From positions 248,001 through 312,000 of the forward strand of contig NZ_BPWE01000001.1 in assembly GCF_020884755.1 (NCBI RefSeq): a DNA stretch of 64,000 nt, in the 5' to 3' direction. The position numbers and the translations under genes are program-made. The notes beneath the pieces are model-generated. The model did not search any database. It saw nothing but the letters and a program-made list of their open reading frames with translations, and was not told the DNA's origin. The DNA is from Bifidobacterium mizhiense (GTDB lineage: Bacteria > Actinomycetota > Actinomycetes > Actinomycetales > Bifidobacteriaceae). Positions 9,702-18,253 of the stretch are shown piece by piece (the stretch's first letter is position 1; every line of letters begins with the position of its first letter).

Positions 9702-10766
9702 ATGTCTGCTATGGCATTATTCCCACCACGACCCAGTCAGTCCCCATCTGTTCAGTCCGGTCAGAACCGGCAGGTTCCGCCAATCAGCCAGGACGACCTG
9801 CAACGTTGCCGTCAGTTGGCCGACCGGATCCGAACCCGCTTTTCAAGGACTCTGGTAGGCCAGGAGAACCTGCGCGAGGCCCTTATCCTGACGCTGGTGG
9901 CCTCAGGACACATCCTGATCGAATCCGTGCCCGGTTTGGCCAAGACCACCGCCGCCCAGACCCTGGCCACCTCGGTCTCCGGCAGCTTCAAGCGGATCCA
10001 GTGCACACCCGACCTGATGCCCTCGGATCTGGTAGGCACCCAGGTTTACGACTTCTCCACACAGCGCTTCTCGACACAGCTGGGCCCTATTCACGCCAAC
10101 TTCGTTCTCTTGGACGAGATCAACCGCTCCAACGCCAAGACCCAGTCAGCCATGCTTGAGGCCATGGCCGAGGGCGCCACCACCATCGGCGGCGAGCGCA
10201 TAGCCCTACCCCGGCCCTTCATGGTGATCGCCACCCAAAACCCCATTGAGGAGGAGGGTACCTACAACCTGCCCGAGGCCCAGATGGACCGGTTCATGCT
10301 CAAGGCCGTCATGACCTATCCTGATGCCGACCAGGAGACCCGAATGCTGCAGATGCTGACCAGCCGAGGCACCGATATGCCCGGCAAGGACGATCGGGAC
10401 GCACTGACCATCGCTGATGTGGACTTCTTGAGGCAGAAGGCCCGACAGGTCCACGTGGCGGAGCCCATCATGCGATATGCAGTCGATCTGGCAGCCACCA
10501 GCAGGGGGGCTGGATCGCGGCCCATCCAAGGGCTGGCCGAACAGGTGAGACTGGGAGCCAGCCCGCGTGCCTCCATCGCTCTGGTGCGCATTGGCCAGGC
10601 CAGAGCCCTGCTGACTGGCAGGGATTACGTCATTCCCGAGGATCTGAAGGACTGGGCCCATTCAGTACTCCGCCACCGGATCCTGCTGACCTTCGAGGCT
10701 CAGGCAGACGGCATCAGCAGCGACGACATCATCGACCAGATCGTCGACACGGTGCCGGTGCCATGA
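9702..10766 (+). CDS. MoxR-family AAA+ ATPase
   Basis: A 354-residue AAA+ chaperone-like ATPase. Walker A is ESVPGLAKTTAA, Walker B FVLLDEINRSNAKTQSAMLEAM; sensor and arginine-finger regions follow (NPIEEEGTYNLPEAQMDRFM). A Pro/Gln-rich N-terminal ~30 residues precede the core. It shares a four-base ATGA overlap with the DUF58 gene, the invariant neighbour of MoxR ATPases. The set MoxR/DUF58/VWA is thought to act in maturation of metal or protein complexes at the membrane; what it matures here is unknown. A second ATG three codons downstream is an alternative start. Confidence 0.92.
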   Translation: MSAMALFPPRPSQSPSVQSGQNRQVPPISQDDLQRCRQLADRIRTRFSRTLVGQENLREALILTLVASGHILIESVPGLAKTTAAQTLATSVSGSFKRIQCTPDLMPSDLVGTQVYDFSTQRFSTQLGPIHANFVLLDEINRSNAKTQSAMLEAMAEGATTIGGERIALPRPFMVIATQNPIEEEGTYNLPEAQMDRFMLKAVMTYPDADQETRMLQMLTSRGTDMPGKDDRDALTIADVDFLRQKARQVHVAEPIMRYAVDLAATSRGAGSRPIQGLAEQVRLGASPRASIALVRIGQARALLTGRDYVIPEDLKDWAHSVLRHRILLTFEAQADGISSDDIIDQIVDTVPVP

Positions 10767-11695
10767 GCCGTCGACGCTCGGATCGCGACCCGGTCCGCAG
10801 GCGGATCGAGTCCTTGGACTCCAGCCTGCGGCTTCCTACGGTGCGCAGGGCCCTTGGTCTGCTGGAGGGTGAGCACTCCTCCAGCCGACGCGGCGGTGGA
10901 GACGAACGTGCCGACCTGCGCGCCTATGAGTTCGGAGACGAAACCCGCATGATCGACTGGCACGCCAGCGCTCGGATGGGTCGGCCCATGGTGGTGGAGC
11001 GCGAGCGCCTGGTTACCAGCAAGGTCTGGCTGTTGCTGGACGTTGGCCGCGAGATGTCCGGAACCTGCCCTGACGGGGAGCAGGCCATCCAGGTAGCCGC
11101 CAACGCCCTGTGCATGTTCGCCTCCCTAAGCCTGCGCCGCAGCGATGAGGTGGATCTGGTCCTGGTCGATTCATCCGCCATCCGCCGCATACCCTGCCAG
11201 GGGGGCTTCGCCCGATTCGAACAGACGCTGGACCGAGCTCTGGAGTCACCGCTGGATCAGCCGCGCAACCTTGAGGCCCTGCTGGGCTACGCCGCCGGCA
11301 TCCAGGACCGGCAGGCCATGCTGGTTATCGCCACCGACCAGTCGGCATTGCACGTAGACCTGATGCCGACCATCCGACAGTTGGCAACCACCCACCCCCT
11401 GAATCTCATCGGAGTGGAGACCATGAATCCCCTGCGCCAGCAGCCCGCTATGGGCTCGGTAACGGATGCGCCCAGCGGACGCAGGATCCCAGCCTTCCTG
11501 CGAACCGCGAACGGGACGCGAGCTGTGGACCTGCACAGACGCTATCAGATCGAGGCCTTTAGCCGGGAACTGTCCAGAATCGGGGCCTCCCTGATCCGGG
11601 CAGACTCCAGCATAGCCATGTTCAACAGGTTCATCCACCTGCTTTCAGCCGGCAGACCGGGCATCCCCATGCGACGGACGGTGATGGCGGCATGA
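10763..11695 (+). CDS. DUF58 domain protein of a MoxR/VWA system
   Basis: A 310-residue soluble protein. The DUF58 hallmark LRAYEFGDETRMIDWHASARMGRPMVVERE is at about residues 52-85, embedded in a VWA-like fold (KVWLLLDVGREMSG, then VLVDSSAIR). ATGA overlaps at both ends show translational coupling to the MoxR ATPase and to the next small membrane protein. DUF58 proteins are proposed partners of MoxR ATPases, perhaps substrate-presenting; no enzymatic reaction is known. The tail (about 220-310) is variable. Confident family assignment, unknown cargo. Confidence 0.88.
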   Translation: MSRRRSDRDPVRRRIESLDSSLRLPTVRRALGLLEGEHSSSRRGGGDERADLRAYEFGDETRMIDWHASARMGRPMVVERERLVTSKVWLLLDVGREMSGTCPDGEQAIQVAANALCMFASLSLRRSDEVDLVLVDSSAIRRIPCQGGFARFEQTLDRALESPLDQPRNLEALLGYAAGIQDRQAMLVIATDQSALHVDLMPTIRQLATTHPLNLIGVETMNPLRQQPAMGSVTDAPSGRRIPAFLRTANGTRAVDLHRRYQIEAFSRELSRIGASLIRADSSIAMFNRFIHLLSAGRPGIPMRRTVMAA

Positions 11696-12225
11696 GTGGT
11701 GTCGTCCTGATTCGTCTTGCGTCCGATCATGGCCGAATCAAGGTCATGCCCACCATGACCCAGCCCACCTGGCTGTTGGCTCTGACAACAACCGCCATCA
11801 TACTGGCCCTGGCCCTGGCCGGAGCAGCCATTCTTTTGCCTAGGTTCCGCCGTCAGCAGGAAGAGCATCCGATCCAAGCGAGCTCTGACTCCCTCGATGC
11901 ATGGCGTCGGCGGATTGATCAGGTGGTGGCCCAGTACGACAAGGGCCATCTGGACCGCGACCAGGCCATGACAGCACTAGCCACTATCGCTCGTGGATTT
12001 GCCTCCCACTCCTGGAACAGCGACATGAAATCCAAGACTTTGGCCGAAATCCAGGCTCAGCCCCGCACGCCGAGTACGCGACAGGGTCTGGACCTGCTTC
12101 GACAGACCATAGATGCCCTCTACCCGCCCGAATTCGCCCTTCCACGGGACAGCGAGGGAACTGACGCCACGGTGAATCAGGCAGCCGACTGGGTACGGGA
12201 TTTGATTGAACGGTGGCCACGATGA
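11692..12225 (+). CDS. Small membrane protein of the MoxR/VWA operon
   Basis: A 177-residue protein with one TM helix (about 27-50, LLALTTTAIILALALAGAAILL) followed by a cytoplasmic helical domain containing SSDSLDAWRRRIDQVV and TMTALATIARG-type helices. The start at 11692 overlaps the DUF58 stop by four bases; in-frame ATGs at 11746 and 11755 would leave the TM intact, so the true N-terminus may be shorter. Its position corresponds to the small DUF4381-like membrane component seen in MoxR/DUF58/VWA operons elsewhere, but I cannot prove that family by eye. Confidence 0.6.
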   Translation: MSGVVLIRLASDHGRIKVMPTMTQPTWLLALTTTAIILALALAGAAILLPRFRRQQEEHPIQASSDSLDAWRRRIDQVVAQYDKGHLDRDQAMTALATIARGFASHSWNSDMKSKTLAEIQAQPRTPSTRQGLDLLRQTIDALYPPEFALPRDSEGTDATVNQAADWVRDLIERWPR

Positions 12226-13298
12226 GCATAGGCAATCTGTCCTGGAGGTGGCCCTGGCTGCCGGTCCTGGCCCTGGCCCTGGCCTTGGCATTCGGCCTGC
12301 TGGCTCACCATATGACACGTCGTGGCAAGCCGGATCAGGAACCGGGAGCCCGGATCTGGACCTTGGACAGCGACCTGGACACCGAGGAGGGCCACGAGGC
12401 CCTGCGGCGCTGGCGGCGATTGAACCGCTGCGCTGCAATCCTGCTCGCTCTGGCCCTGCTGATGGTTTTGAGCCTGGCTGCAAGGCCTGCCCGGGTCGAT
12501 CGGACATTGGAGCAGGGTCATAACCGCGATATCGTCCTATGTCTGGATGTGTCCGGGTCCACCCTGCCCTACGACCGGCAGGTGATCGCCTCATACCTCG
12601 ATCTGGTCCGCAACTTCCGGGGCGAACGCATGGCCCTGAGCATCTTCAATTCCACCTCGCGCACCGTCTTCCCCCTGACTGATGACTATGACATGATCAC
12701 TGCCGAATTAAGCAAGGCTCGGCGGATCCTGGACGGAGTGCAGTCCCAGGACCGCATCGACGCCATGAGCGGACGACAGTACCAGGACATCAGCGACTGG
12801 CTGGAGGGCACGCAGAACCGCCGGGACACCACCTCACTGATCGGCGACGGGCTGGTGGGCTGCGCTGCGCTCCTGCCGCAATTCGCTCCCAAGAACCAAA
12901 CCCGACCGGCAAAGGCCGACCAACGTTCGAGCTCCTTGGTCCTGGCCACCGATAACGTGGTCTCCGGCAAACCCACGTACACCCTGGAGGAGGCGCTCAA
13001 GCTGACCTCGGCCGCGGGAATCGCGGTGGACGGGCTCTATTCGGGACCGGACCAGGGCACCGAGGATGAGACCACCAAGCAGATGCAGCGGCTGATCGAA
13101 GCCCGTGGCGGTATCTTCCTGCGACGGCAGGATGGGAACTCCATCAACGCGCTGGTCCGCCGGATCGAACGTCGCCATGGAGCCGACCCACGCCAACAGG
13201 AGCAGTCCAGCCTGGTGGATGCACCCGGCTGGTGGACCCTAGCCCTGGCCCTGGCCCTGTCCGCATATCTGCTCCTGGCCTGGAGGCTGAAGCGATGA
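12222..13298 (+). CDS. VWA-domain membrane protein (first of two)
   Basis: About 358 residues from the ATG at 12222, which overlaps the previous stop; a GTG nine bases earlier is also possible. TM segments lie at about 10-30 and 68-88, then a VWA domain (about 103-300) with an intact MIDAS start DVSGST, preceded by IVLCLDV, and finally a C-terminal TM (about 335-353). The domain would sit on one membrane face and bind protein ligands through a metal ion. It is coupled by overlap to the second VWA gene. Two adjacent VWA proteins are standard for MoxR/BatA-BatB-type operons. Confidence 0.85.
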   Translation: MSIGNLSWRWPWLPVLALALALAFGLLAHHMTRRGKPDQEPGARIWTLDSDLDTEEGHEALRRWRRLNRCAAILLALALLMVLSLAARPARVDRTLEQGHNRDIVLCLDVSGSTLPYDRQVIASYLDLVRNFRGERMALSIFNSTSRTVFPLTDDYDMITAELSKARRILDGVQSQDRIDAMSGRQYQDISDWLEGTQNRRDTTSLIGDGLVGCAALLPQFAPKNQTRPAKADQRSSSLVLATDNVVSGKPTYTLEEALKLTSAAGIAVDGLYSGPDQGTEDETTKQMQRLIEARGGIFLRRQDGNSINALVRRIERRHGADPRQQEQSSLVDAPGWWTLALALALSAYLLLAWRLKR

Positions 13299-14323
13299 AC
13301 ATACTCAAGTCCCTGACCTTTGAGCCTGCTCTGGGCTGGGTGGCCGGCGGCCTTCTGGCAGGCCTGCTCTTGCTCCTGGCCATTGCGCTGGTCATCCATG
13401 GACTGCGTAAGGGACAGGATACGGATGCCGATCGCTGGGCCCTGGCCCGACGCACCGCCATGGTCCTGATCCTGGCCCTCATGGTCCTGACTCCCAGCAC
13501 CGTCAGCAAAACCACCAACAAGGCCGTCAACGCCACTGATGTCTTCATTGCGGTTGACGTGACCGGATCCATGGCAGTCAAGGATGCCGGATATGGAACC
13601 CAGGACGGCATGAGCCGATTGGAGGCGGCCAAGGCGGCCGTTCGAGACCTGGTCGACATCTATCCGGATGCATCCTTCTCGGCTCTGAGTTTCGGTGCCT
13701 CGGCCAGCGTCGATCTGCCCCTGACCCCCGACGTACGAGCTGTGGACAACTGGGCCCGTGGGCTGACCACAGAGCCCACCTCCCGTTCCTCGGGTTCCAG
13801 TCTGGACGCTCCTCTGGATCGGCTGACTCTGGCATTGAAGCAGACCAAGGACCGACATCCCAACGACCGGATCCTGCTCTATCTGATCAGCGATGGGGAG
13901 CAGACCGGCAGGGATGAACGGCGATCCTTCAGCGCTCTTAGAGAAGGGTTGGACGAGGCTTTTGTCCTGGGAACCGGTTCAGCCAAGGGAGGCACGGTGC
14001 CATTGACCTCCGATGTGGGCGGCAGCGATGCCGGAGGCTGGGTGAAGGATCCGCAGACCGGCCAGCCGGGCATCTCGGCCATGGACCCGAACACCCTGAA
14101 GGCCATGGCCGACGAGATGAGCGGCCACTATCAGGCCCTGGCCAAGGGGGTCACCGTCCGCGAGGGTGCTACAGCTTCGTCCTCCAAGCGCTACCGGGTG
14201 ACCACGGTCGACCAGGTACGTCGACATGTCACTCCACTGGTCTGGCCCTTGGCACTGGTGGAACTGGTCCTGGTCCTGGTTGAGGCAGGGCAATGGATCC
14301 GTACTTCGAGGAGATTGCTATGA
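13295..14323 (+). CDS. VWA-domain membrane protein (second of two)
   Basis: A 342-residue protein from the ATG at 13295 overlapping the previous stop. TMs at about 15-38 and 50-68, then a VWA domain with MIDAS DVTGSM (Thr in place of the usual first Ser, which is tolerated in the family), SALSFGASASVDLPLTPD and LLYLISDGEQTG. A C-terminal TM at about 315-333 anchors the end. Topology is BatA/BatB-like. It probably forms a heteromeric membrane complex with the first VWA protein, served by the MoxR ATPase. Overlaps the next small gene by four bases. Confidence 0.85.
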   Translation: MNILKSLTFEPALGWVAGGLLAGLLLLLAIALVIHGLRKGQDTDADRWALARRTAMVLILALMVLTPSTVSKTTNKAVNATDVFIAVDVTGSMAVKDAGYGTQDGMSRLEAAKAAVRDLVDIYPDASFSALSFGASASVDLPLTPDVRAVDNWARGLTTEPTSRSSGSSLDAPLDRLTLALKQTKDRHPNDRILLYLISDGEQTGRDERRSFSALREGLDEAFVLGTGSAKGGTVPLTSDVGGSDAGGWVKDPQTGQPGISAMDPNTLKAMADEMSGHYQALAKGVTVREGATASSSKRYRVTTVDQVRRHVTPLVWPLALVELVLVLVEAGQWIRTSRRLL

Positions 14324-14853
14324 GCAGGAAGATCCTTCGAACGCGTCTGGTTCTTATTGTTGTAGCCCTGATAACAGCACTGGCCGGGGCATGGGGCCTG
14401 ATCAACGTCAGAGCCATCGCCACTTACAACGAGGCCACGCGCACACTGAACACCAGCATCCGGCAGGCCCGAAACCCACAGGCAGACCCGGCAGCAATCA
14501 AGGCACTGCAAGATCAGGCAGACCGCCTTTTCGACCAAGCGGCGCGGCCGGGTCCCTTGCTTCTGCCGAAGACTAGGCAGGCCGCGCAGGCCAACCAAGC
14601 GACCAGCACTGCGCTGACCCAGCGTACGGAACGGGTACTCAAAAAACAACAAGCGGACAAAACCAAGAATGGGCAGGATAGAAAAAGCGGATCAGGCAAG
14701 GGCTCATCCTCTGGGCTGACCAAGCAGCAGGAGGCTGAGGTGGAGGATCTGCTCAAGCGCAACCAACAACAGAGCGATCCCTCCTCCTCCCCCAACCCAA
14801 CAGGCAATACGGGCGGCCACCAGGACCAGGAAAAGGGCGTCAAACCCTGGTGA
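14320..14853 (+). CDS. Single-pass membrane protein ending the MoxR/VWA operon
   Basis: A 177-residue protein from the ATG at 14320 (ATGA overlap). One TM (about 7-30, RLVLIVVALITALAGAWGLI) is followed by a helical region with many Ala, Gln and Arg (TLNTSIRQARN, IKALQDQADRLFDQAA) and a Ser/Gly/Asn/Lys-rich disordered tail after about residue 115. The tail end KGVKPW is probably extracytoplasmic or cytoplasmic depending on topology, which I cannot decide. No recognised domain; similar short proteins close bifidobacterial VWA operons, as far as I recall. Function unknown. Confidence 0.65.
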   Translation: MSRKILRTRLVLIVVALITALAGAWGLINVRAIATYNEATRTLNTSIRQARNPQADPAAIKALQDQADRLFDQAARPGPLLLPKTRQAAQANQATSTALTQRTERVLKKQQADKTKNGQDRKSGSGKGSSSGLTKQQEAEVEDLLKRNQQQSDPSSSPNPTGNTGGHQDQEKGVKPW

Positions 14854-14979
14854 CCGGCCTTACCAAGCATTGCTCAACCATTTGCAAAGACCTGTCCCCA
14901 TCAAAACGGGTCAGGCAACATTCGACCACATAGCCCCATCGGCGCCATGCAAGCGTGACCGCGGTGATGAAGTAGACGC

Positions 14980-15309
14980 ATGGACAAGTCATCACCATCG
15001 TCACTACCCACCTGGGGCTCCTTCCTCGAGCAGTCCTCCTACCTGTCCGATCCTGAGGCGGCCGGAACCTGCCCCTGTCACGCACGGGCAGCCCGTTGCC
15101 GGACCATGCTGGCCGATATGGCTCGGCAGTCGAGAACAACTCTGGTGCACCTGAGCGAATTAGCCGGCCAAGCTCTCAGGGTCGACTGGCAGGGAAAGGC
15201 CGCTCAGGCCTACCGGGCCCAGGTACGGGCCATGGATGCCCTCTGCCAGGATCAGCGTGTCCAGGCAGGACGCACCTTGAACCTGATCGATCAAGAGAGC
15301 CAGCCATGA
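14980..15309 (+). CDS. Small helical WxG-type protein, likely partner of the downstream hydrolase
   Basis: A 109-residue protein with no TM or signal peptide. Two helices flank DWQGKAAQAYRAQV (about 68-81), the WxG turn plus following helix typical of ESAT-6-like proteins, although the Trp is later than the usual position near 43. The N-terminus has a short Cys-rich patch (GTCPCHARAARC). The start is uncertain: the ATG at 14980 has only a weak ribosome site, and an ATG at 15108 would give a shorter protein. The stop overlaps the start of the hydrolase by four bases (ATGA), so the two are co-translated. A chaperone or co-secreted partner role is inferred. Confidence 0.6.
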   Translation: MDKSSPSSLPTWGSFLEQSSYLSDPEAAGTCPCHARAARCRTMLADMARQSRTTLVHLSELAGQALRVDWQGKAAQAYRAQVRAMDALCQDQRVQAGRTLNLIDQESQP

Positions 15310-16733
15310 AGCGGACGATCACCGCCGCACCAGACGCCAACGGTTACACCAGCACCGAATTGGATCATCTGACCGGCATGGCGGACCGGCTCAACCAGGC
15401 GGGTGGTGCCCTGGCCACCCTGCAGACACAATGGATTCTTACCGATCAGGCCATCCGCAGAACCATGCCAGGACTGCCGGCACTCCCCTGCGCCCAGGCT
15501 ACCGTGCCGCCACCAGGTCACGCCCGTCTGCCCCTGGATCTGATGGTGACCTTCTGCAGTGACCAAGCTCAGTCCTGCGAAAACCTACGCACCAAGCTCC
15601 AGTCTGTGGCCGATCGGCTGACCAAGGCCTACGGGTTGTACTCGCAGGCGGAATCATTCATGGAAAAGCTGATGGACTCCCTGATATCCACGGCCGTGAC
15701 CCTCTTTCAGCCCATCGCCCCGTACATGTTGGGAACCATCGGTCTGAGCCTGGGAGCAGCTAAACTGACCGGCAACCTGGATGCCTCGCAATTCCAGGAA
15801 TTTCTGGAAACTACAGCCGGCATCCATCAGCCTCTGCTGGCCGCCGCCGCGTCCGACCTGACTTCAGACCACCATGATCCTATTGGCAGATTGGTCACCG
15901 ATCCAGGCCTGCTGGTGCCCTTCATACTCGCTCATCTTCAGGGTGACCGGCTCACGATGGATCCTGTCCAGCCACAAGGCAAGGGGTTGGGCGAGGCTCA
16001 TGACATCGCCACCGCTCTGCAGAATCTGGAGGCCTTGGGATCCTGCCGGGACGGCATTCCTTACGCAACCATCGCTGTACAACGATATCGGGAGGCGGAC
16101 GGCAAGAACCGTTGGCTGGTCTACATACCCGGCACCAGCTCCCATCTCGATTCCCCCATCGGATGGGGCCAAAACATCCAGCTCATGAGCGACAAGGCTT
16201 CAGTGCGCGAAAGTGCGGCCTCCCTGCGTCTAGTGGACCAGGCCATGCGGGAGGCCGGGGTGCGTCCGGACGATCCGGTCAGCCTGGTAGGTCATTCCCA
16301 GGGCGGCATCGTGGCCGCCACCATGGCTTCGGATCTTTCCAACCGTTACCACTTCGATCACATCGTGACCGTCGGATCACCCATCGCTCACCGCCAGATA
16401 GGGTCAGACACCTGGGTCACCAGCGTGGAGATGCGCGAGGAGCTGGTCTCCAGTCTTGATGGAGCCGACAACCCCTCGCGGCCCAATCAGCTGACCGTCA
16501 GGGGAAGGGCGGGCGGACCTCCCCCTACAGGCGGCAACCAAACTGGCCGGTCGGTGACCACTGCCGGCCCTGGCAAGGAATCCACCCATGGCATGGCCTA
16601 CCAGCGGGCGGCCTGGGCTGATGCCCGCGATCAGAATTCACCAGCCGTACGACGCCAGGACGACCACTTCGCCCATGCCATCGAGGGCGATCTGCAGGAG
16701 ACCCGCTACTACCGCGGAAGGCTGCAGCGATGA
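15306..16733 (+). CDS. Alpha/beta hydrolase (lipase-like) with N-terminal helical domain
   Basis: A 475-residue protein. Residues 1-125 form a predicted helical domain ending in LYSQAESF, where YSQAE fits the YxxxD/E signal of type VII substrates; the classical WXG100 protein at 5292 has YADTE at the equivalent place. A hydrophobic stretch at about 127-155 could be a membrane-active or buried helix. The catalytic domain (about 255-475) has the nucleophile elbow GHSQGG (329-334, Ser331), WLVYIPGTSS before it and HIVTVGSPIAHRQIG after. A His-rich DDHFAHAIEG near the end may supply the catalytic His. Substrate unknown; lipid or ester hydrolysis is plausible. Coupled to the WxG-type gene upstream. 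Confidence 0.75.
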   Translation: MKRTITAAPDANGYTSTELDHLTGMADRLNQAGGALATLQTQWILTDQAIRRTMPGLPALPCAQATVPPPGHARLPLDLMVTFCSDQAQSCENLRTKLQSVADRLTKAYGLYSQAESFMEKLMDSLISTAVTLFQPIAPYMLGTIGLSLGAAKLTGNLDASQFQEFLETTAGIHQPLLAAAASDLTSDHHDPIGRLVTDPGLLVPFILAHLQGDRLTMDPVQPQGKGLGEAHDIATALQNLEALGSCRDGIPYATIAVQRYREADGKNRWLVYIPGTSSHLDSPIGWGQNIQLMSDKASVRESAASLRLVDQAMREAGVRPDDPVSLVGHSQGGIVAATMASDLSNRYHFDHIVTVGSPIAHRQIGSDTWVTSVEMREELVSSLDGADNPSRPNQLTVRGRAGGPPPTGGNQTGRSVTTAGPGKESTHGMAYQRAAWADARDQNSPAVRRQDDHFAHAIEGDLQETRYYRGRLQR

Positions 16734-16805
16734 GCGGGACACGCGGACCCCCAAGAGCACTCATATCGATTCCTGCTGGTTGACCCGGTCGTCTAGGCTG
16801 GAGGC

Positions 16806-18251
16806 ATGAACCTGAGCCGAATCACCCCAGTCATCCCCCTCAACCCCTTGGACGGACGTTACCGCAGGCAGACCGCCGATCTGGTGGACTACCTGAGTGA
16901 ACCTGCCTTGAACCGCGAGCGTATGCGGGTCGAGGTCGAATGGATGATCATGCTGGCCAACGGCTACCAAGGCAACGGCCAGCACCCGGTCCTGCCGGGT
17001 GTAAAGCCTCTGACCGAGGCTGAGCAGGCTTATCTGCGGGCTGTCCCCGAGGATTTTGATGCCGATGGCATCACCGAACTGGCAGGTATCGAAGCCCAGA
17101 CCCACCACGATGTCAAAGCAGTGGAATACTTCATCGACCGCCGTCTGGAGGCTGCAGCCACAGCCCTTGGCCCCGAGTCCCAACTTCCCAGGCTGACTCC
17201 CCTGGTCCACTTCGCCTGCACCAGCGAGGACATCAACAACCTGTCCTATGCCCGTTGCATACGAGGCGGGGTCGAACAGGTCTGGCTCCCCAAGGCCACA
17301 CGGATCGAGAACCATCTGGCCACCATGGCAGAGCAATACCGTGATCTGCCCATGCTTGCCCTGACCCACGGCCAGCCAGCTACACCCACCACCCTGGGCA
17401 AGGAGATGGCGGTCTACGTCCACCGGCTGCACCGGCAGCTGGACAGGATCCGCAATCAGGACTACATGGGCAAGATGAATGGTGCCACTGGAACCTTTGG
17501 CGCCCATATGGCCGCCCTGCCGCAGGTGGATTGGATTGATCTGACCCGGACCTTCATCACCGAGCGGATGGGCCTGGTCTGGAACCCATTGACCACCCAG
17601 ATCGAGTCCCATGACTGGCAGGCCGAGCTCTTTGGCAGCATCGCCCACCTGGGCCGGATCCTGCACAATCTGGCCGTGGATATCTGGATGTACATCTCCC
17701 GTGGCGTCTTTGCCCAGGAACCTGTCAAAGGCGCGACAGGATCCAGCACCATGCCCCACAAGGTCAACCCCATACGCTTCGAGAATGCCGAAGCCAATCT
17801 GGAGATCTCGGGAGCCCTGCTGGACACCCTGGCCACCACCCTCACCGAAACCCGCTGGCAGCGGGACCTGACCGACTCCACCACCCAACGCAACATAGGT
17901 TCGGCCCTGGGCTACAGCCTGCTGGCTCTGGACAACCTGGACGGCGGCCTGCAGACCATCCACCCCGACAAGGCCCTGATGGCCCGCGAGCTGGACAACA
18001 ATTGGGAGGTTCTGGGCGAGCCCATACAGACGGCCATGCGGGCCGCTGGGCTGGCTGGACGCTCAGGCATGGATCACCCCTACGAGCAGGTCAAGGAGCT
18101 GATGAGGGGCAAGAGGATCGGCCGGGAGGATGTCGAGCACTTCATCGACGGCTTGGACCTGGACCAGGACACGGCCAGTCGGCTCAAGGCCCTGACGCCG
18201 GCAACCTACACCGGCGCAGCCGGAACCTTGGTGGACTTCGATCGCGACTGA
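16806..18251 (+). CDS. purB: Adenylosuccinate lyase
   Basis: A 481-residue enzyme of the fumarase/aspartase superfamily. It catalyses two steps of purine synthesis: SAICAR to AICAR and adenylosuccinate to AMP, each releasing fumarate. The signature loop GSSTMPHKVNPIRFE (catalytic Ser) is clear, with TSEDINNLSYA and LTHGQPATPTTLGKE in their proper places. Full length for the E. coli-like PurB subgroup. GGAGG lies directly before the ATG with very short spacing. It is followed after two bases by the LPG-synthase-type membrane gene, so they are probably co-transcribed. Assignment firm. Confidence 0.97.
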   Translation: MNLSRITPVIPLNPLDGRYRRQTADLVDYLSEPALNRERMRVEVEWMIMLANGYQGNGQHPVLPGVKPLTEAEQAYLRAVPEDFDADGITELAGIEAQTHHDVKAVEYFIDRRLEAAATALGPESQLPRLTPLVHFACTSEDINNLSYARCIRGGVEQVWLPKATRIENHLATMAEQYRDLPMLALTHGQPATPTTLGKEMAVYVHRLHRQLDRIRNQDYMGKMNGATGTFGAHMAALPQVDWIDLTRTFITERMGLVWNPLTTQIESHDWQAELFGSIAHLGRILHNLAVDIWMYISRGVFAQEPVKGATGSSTMPHKVNPIRFENAEANLEISGALLDTLATTLTETRWQRDLTDSTTQRNIGSALGYSLLALDNLDGGLQTIHPDKALMARELDNNWEVLGEPIQTAMRAAGLAGRSGMDHPYEQVKELMRGKRIGREDVEHFIDGLDLDQDTASRLKALTPATYTGAAGTLVDFDRD

Positions 18252-18253
18252 CC

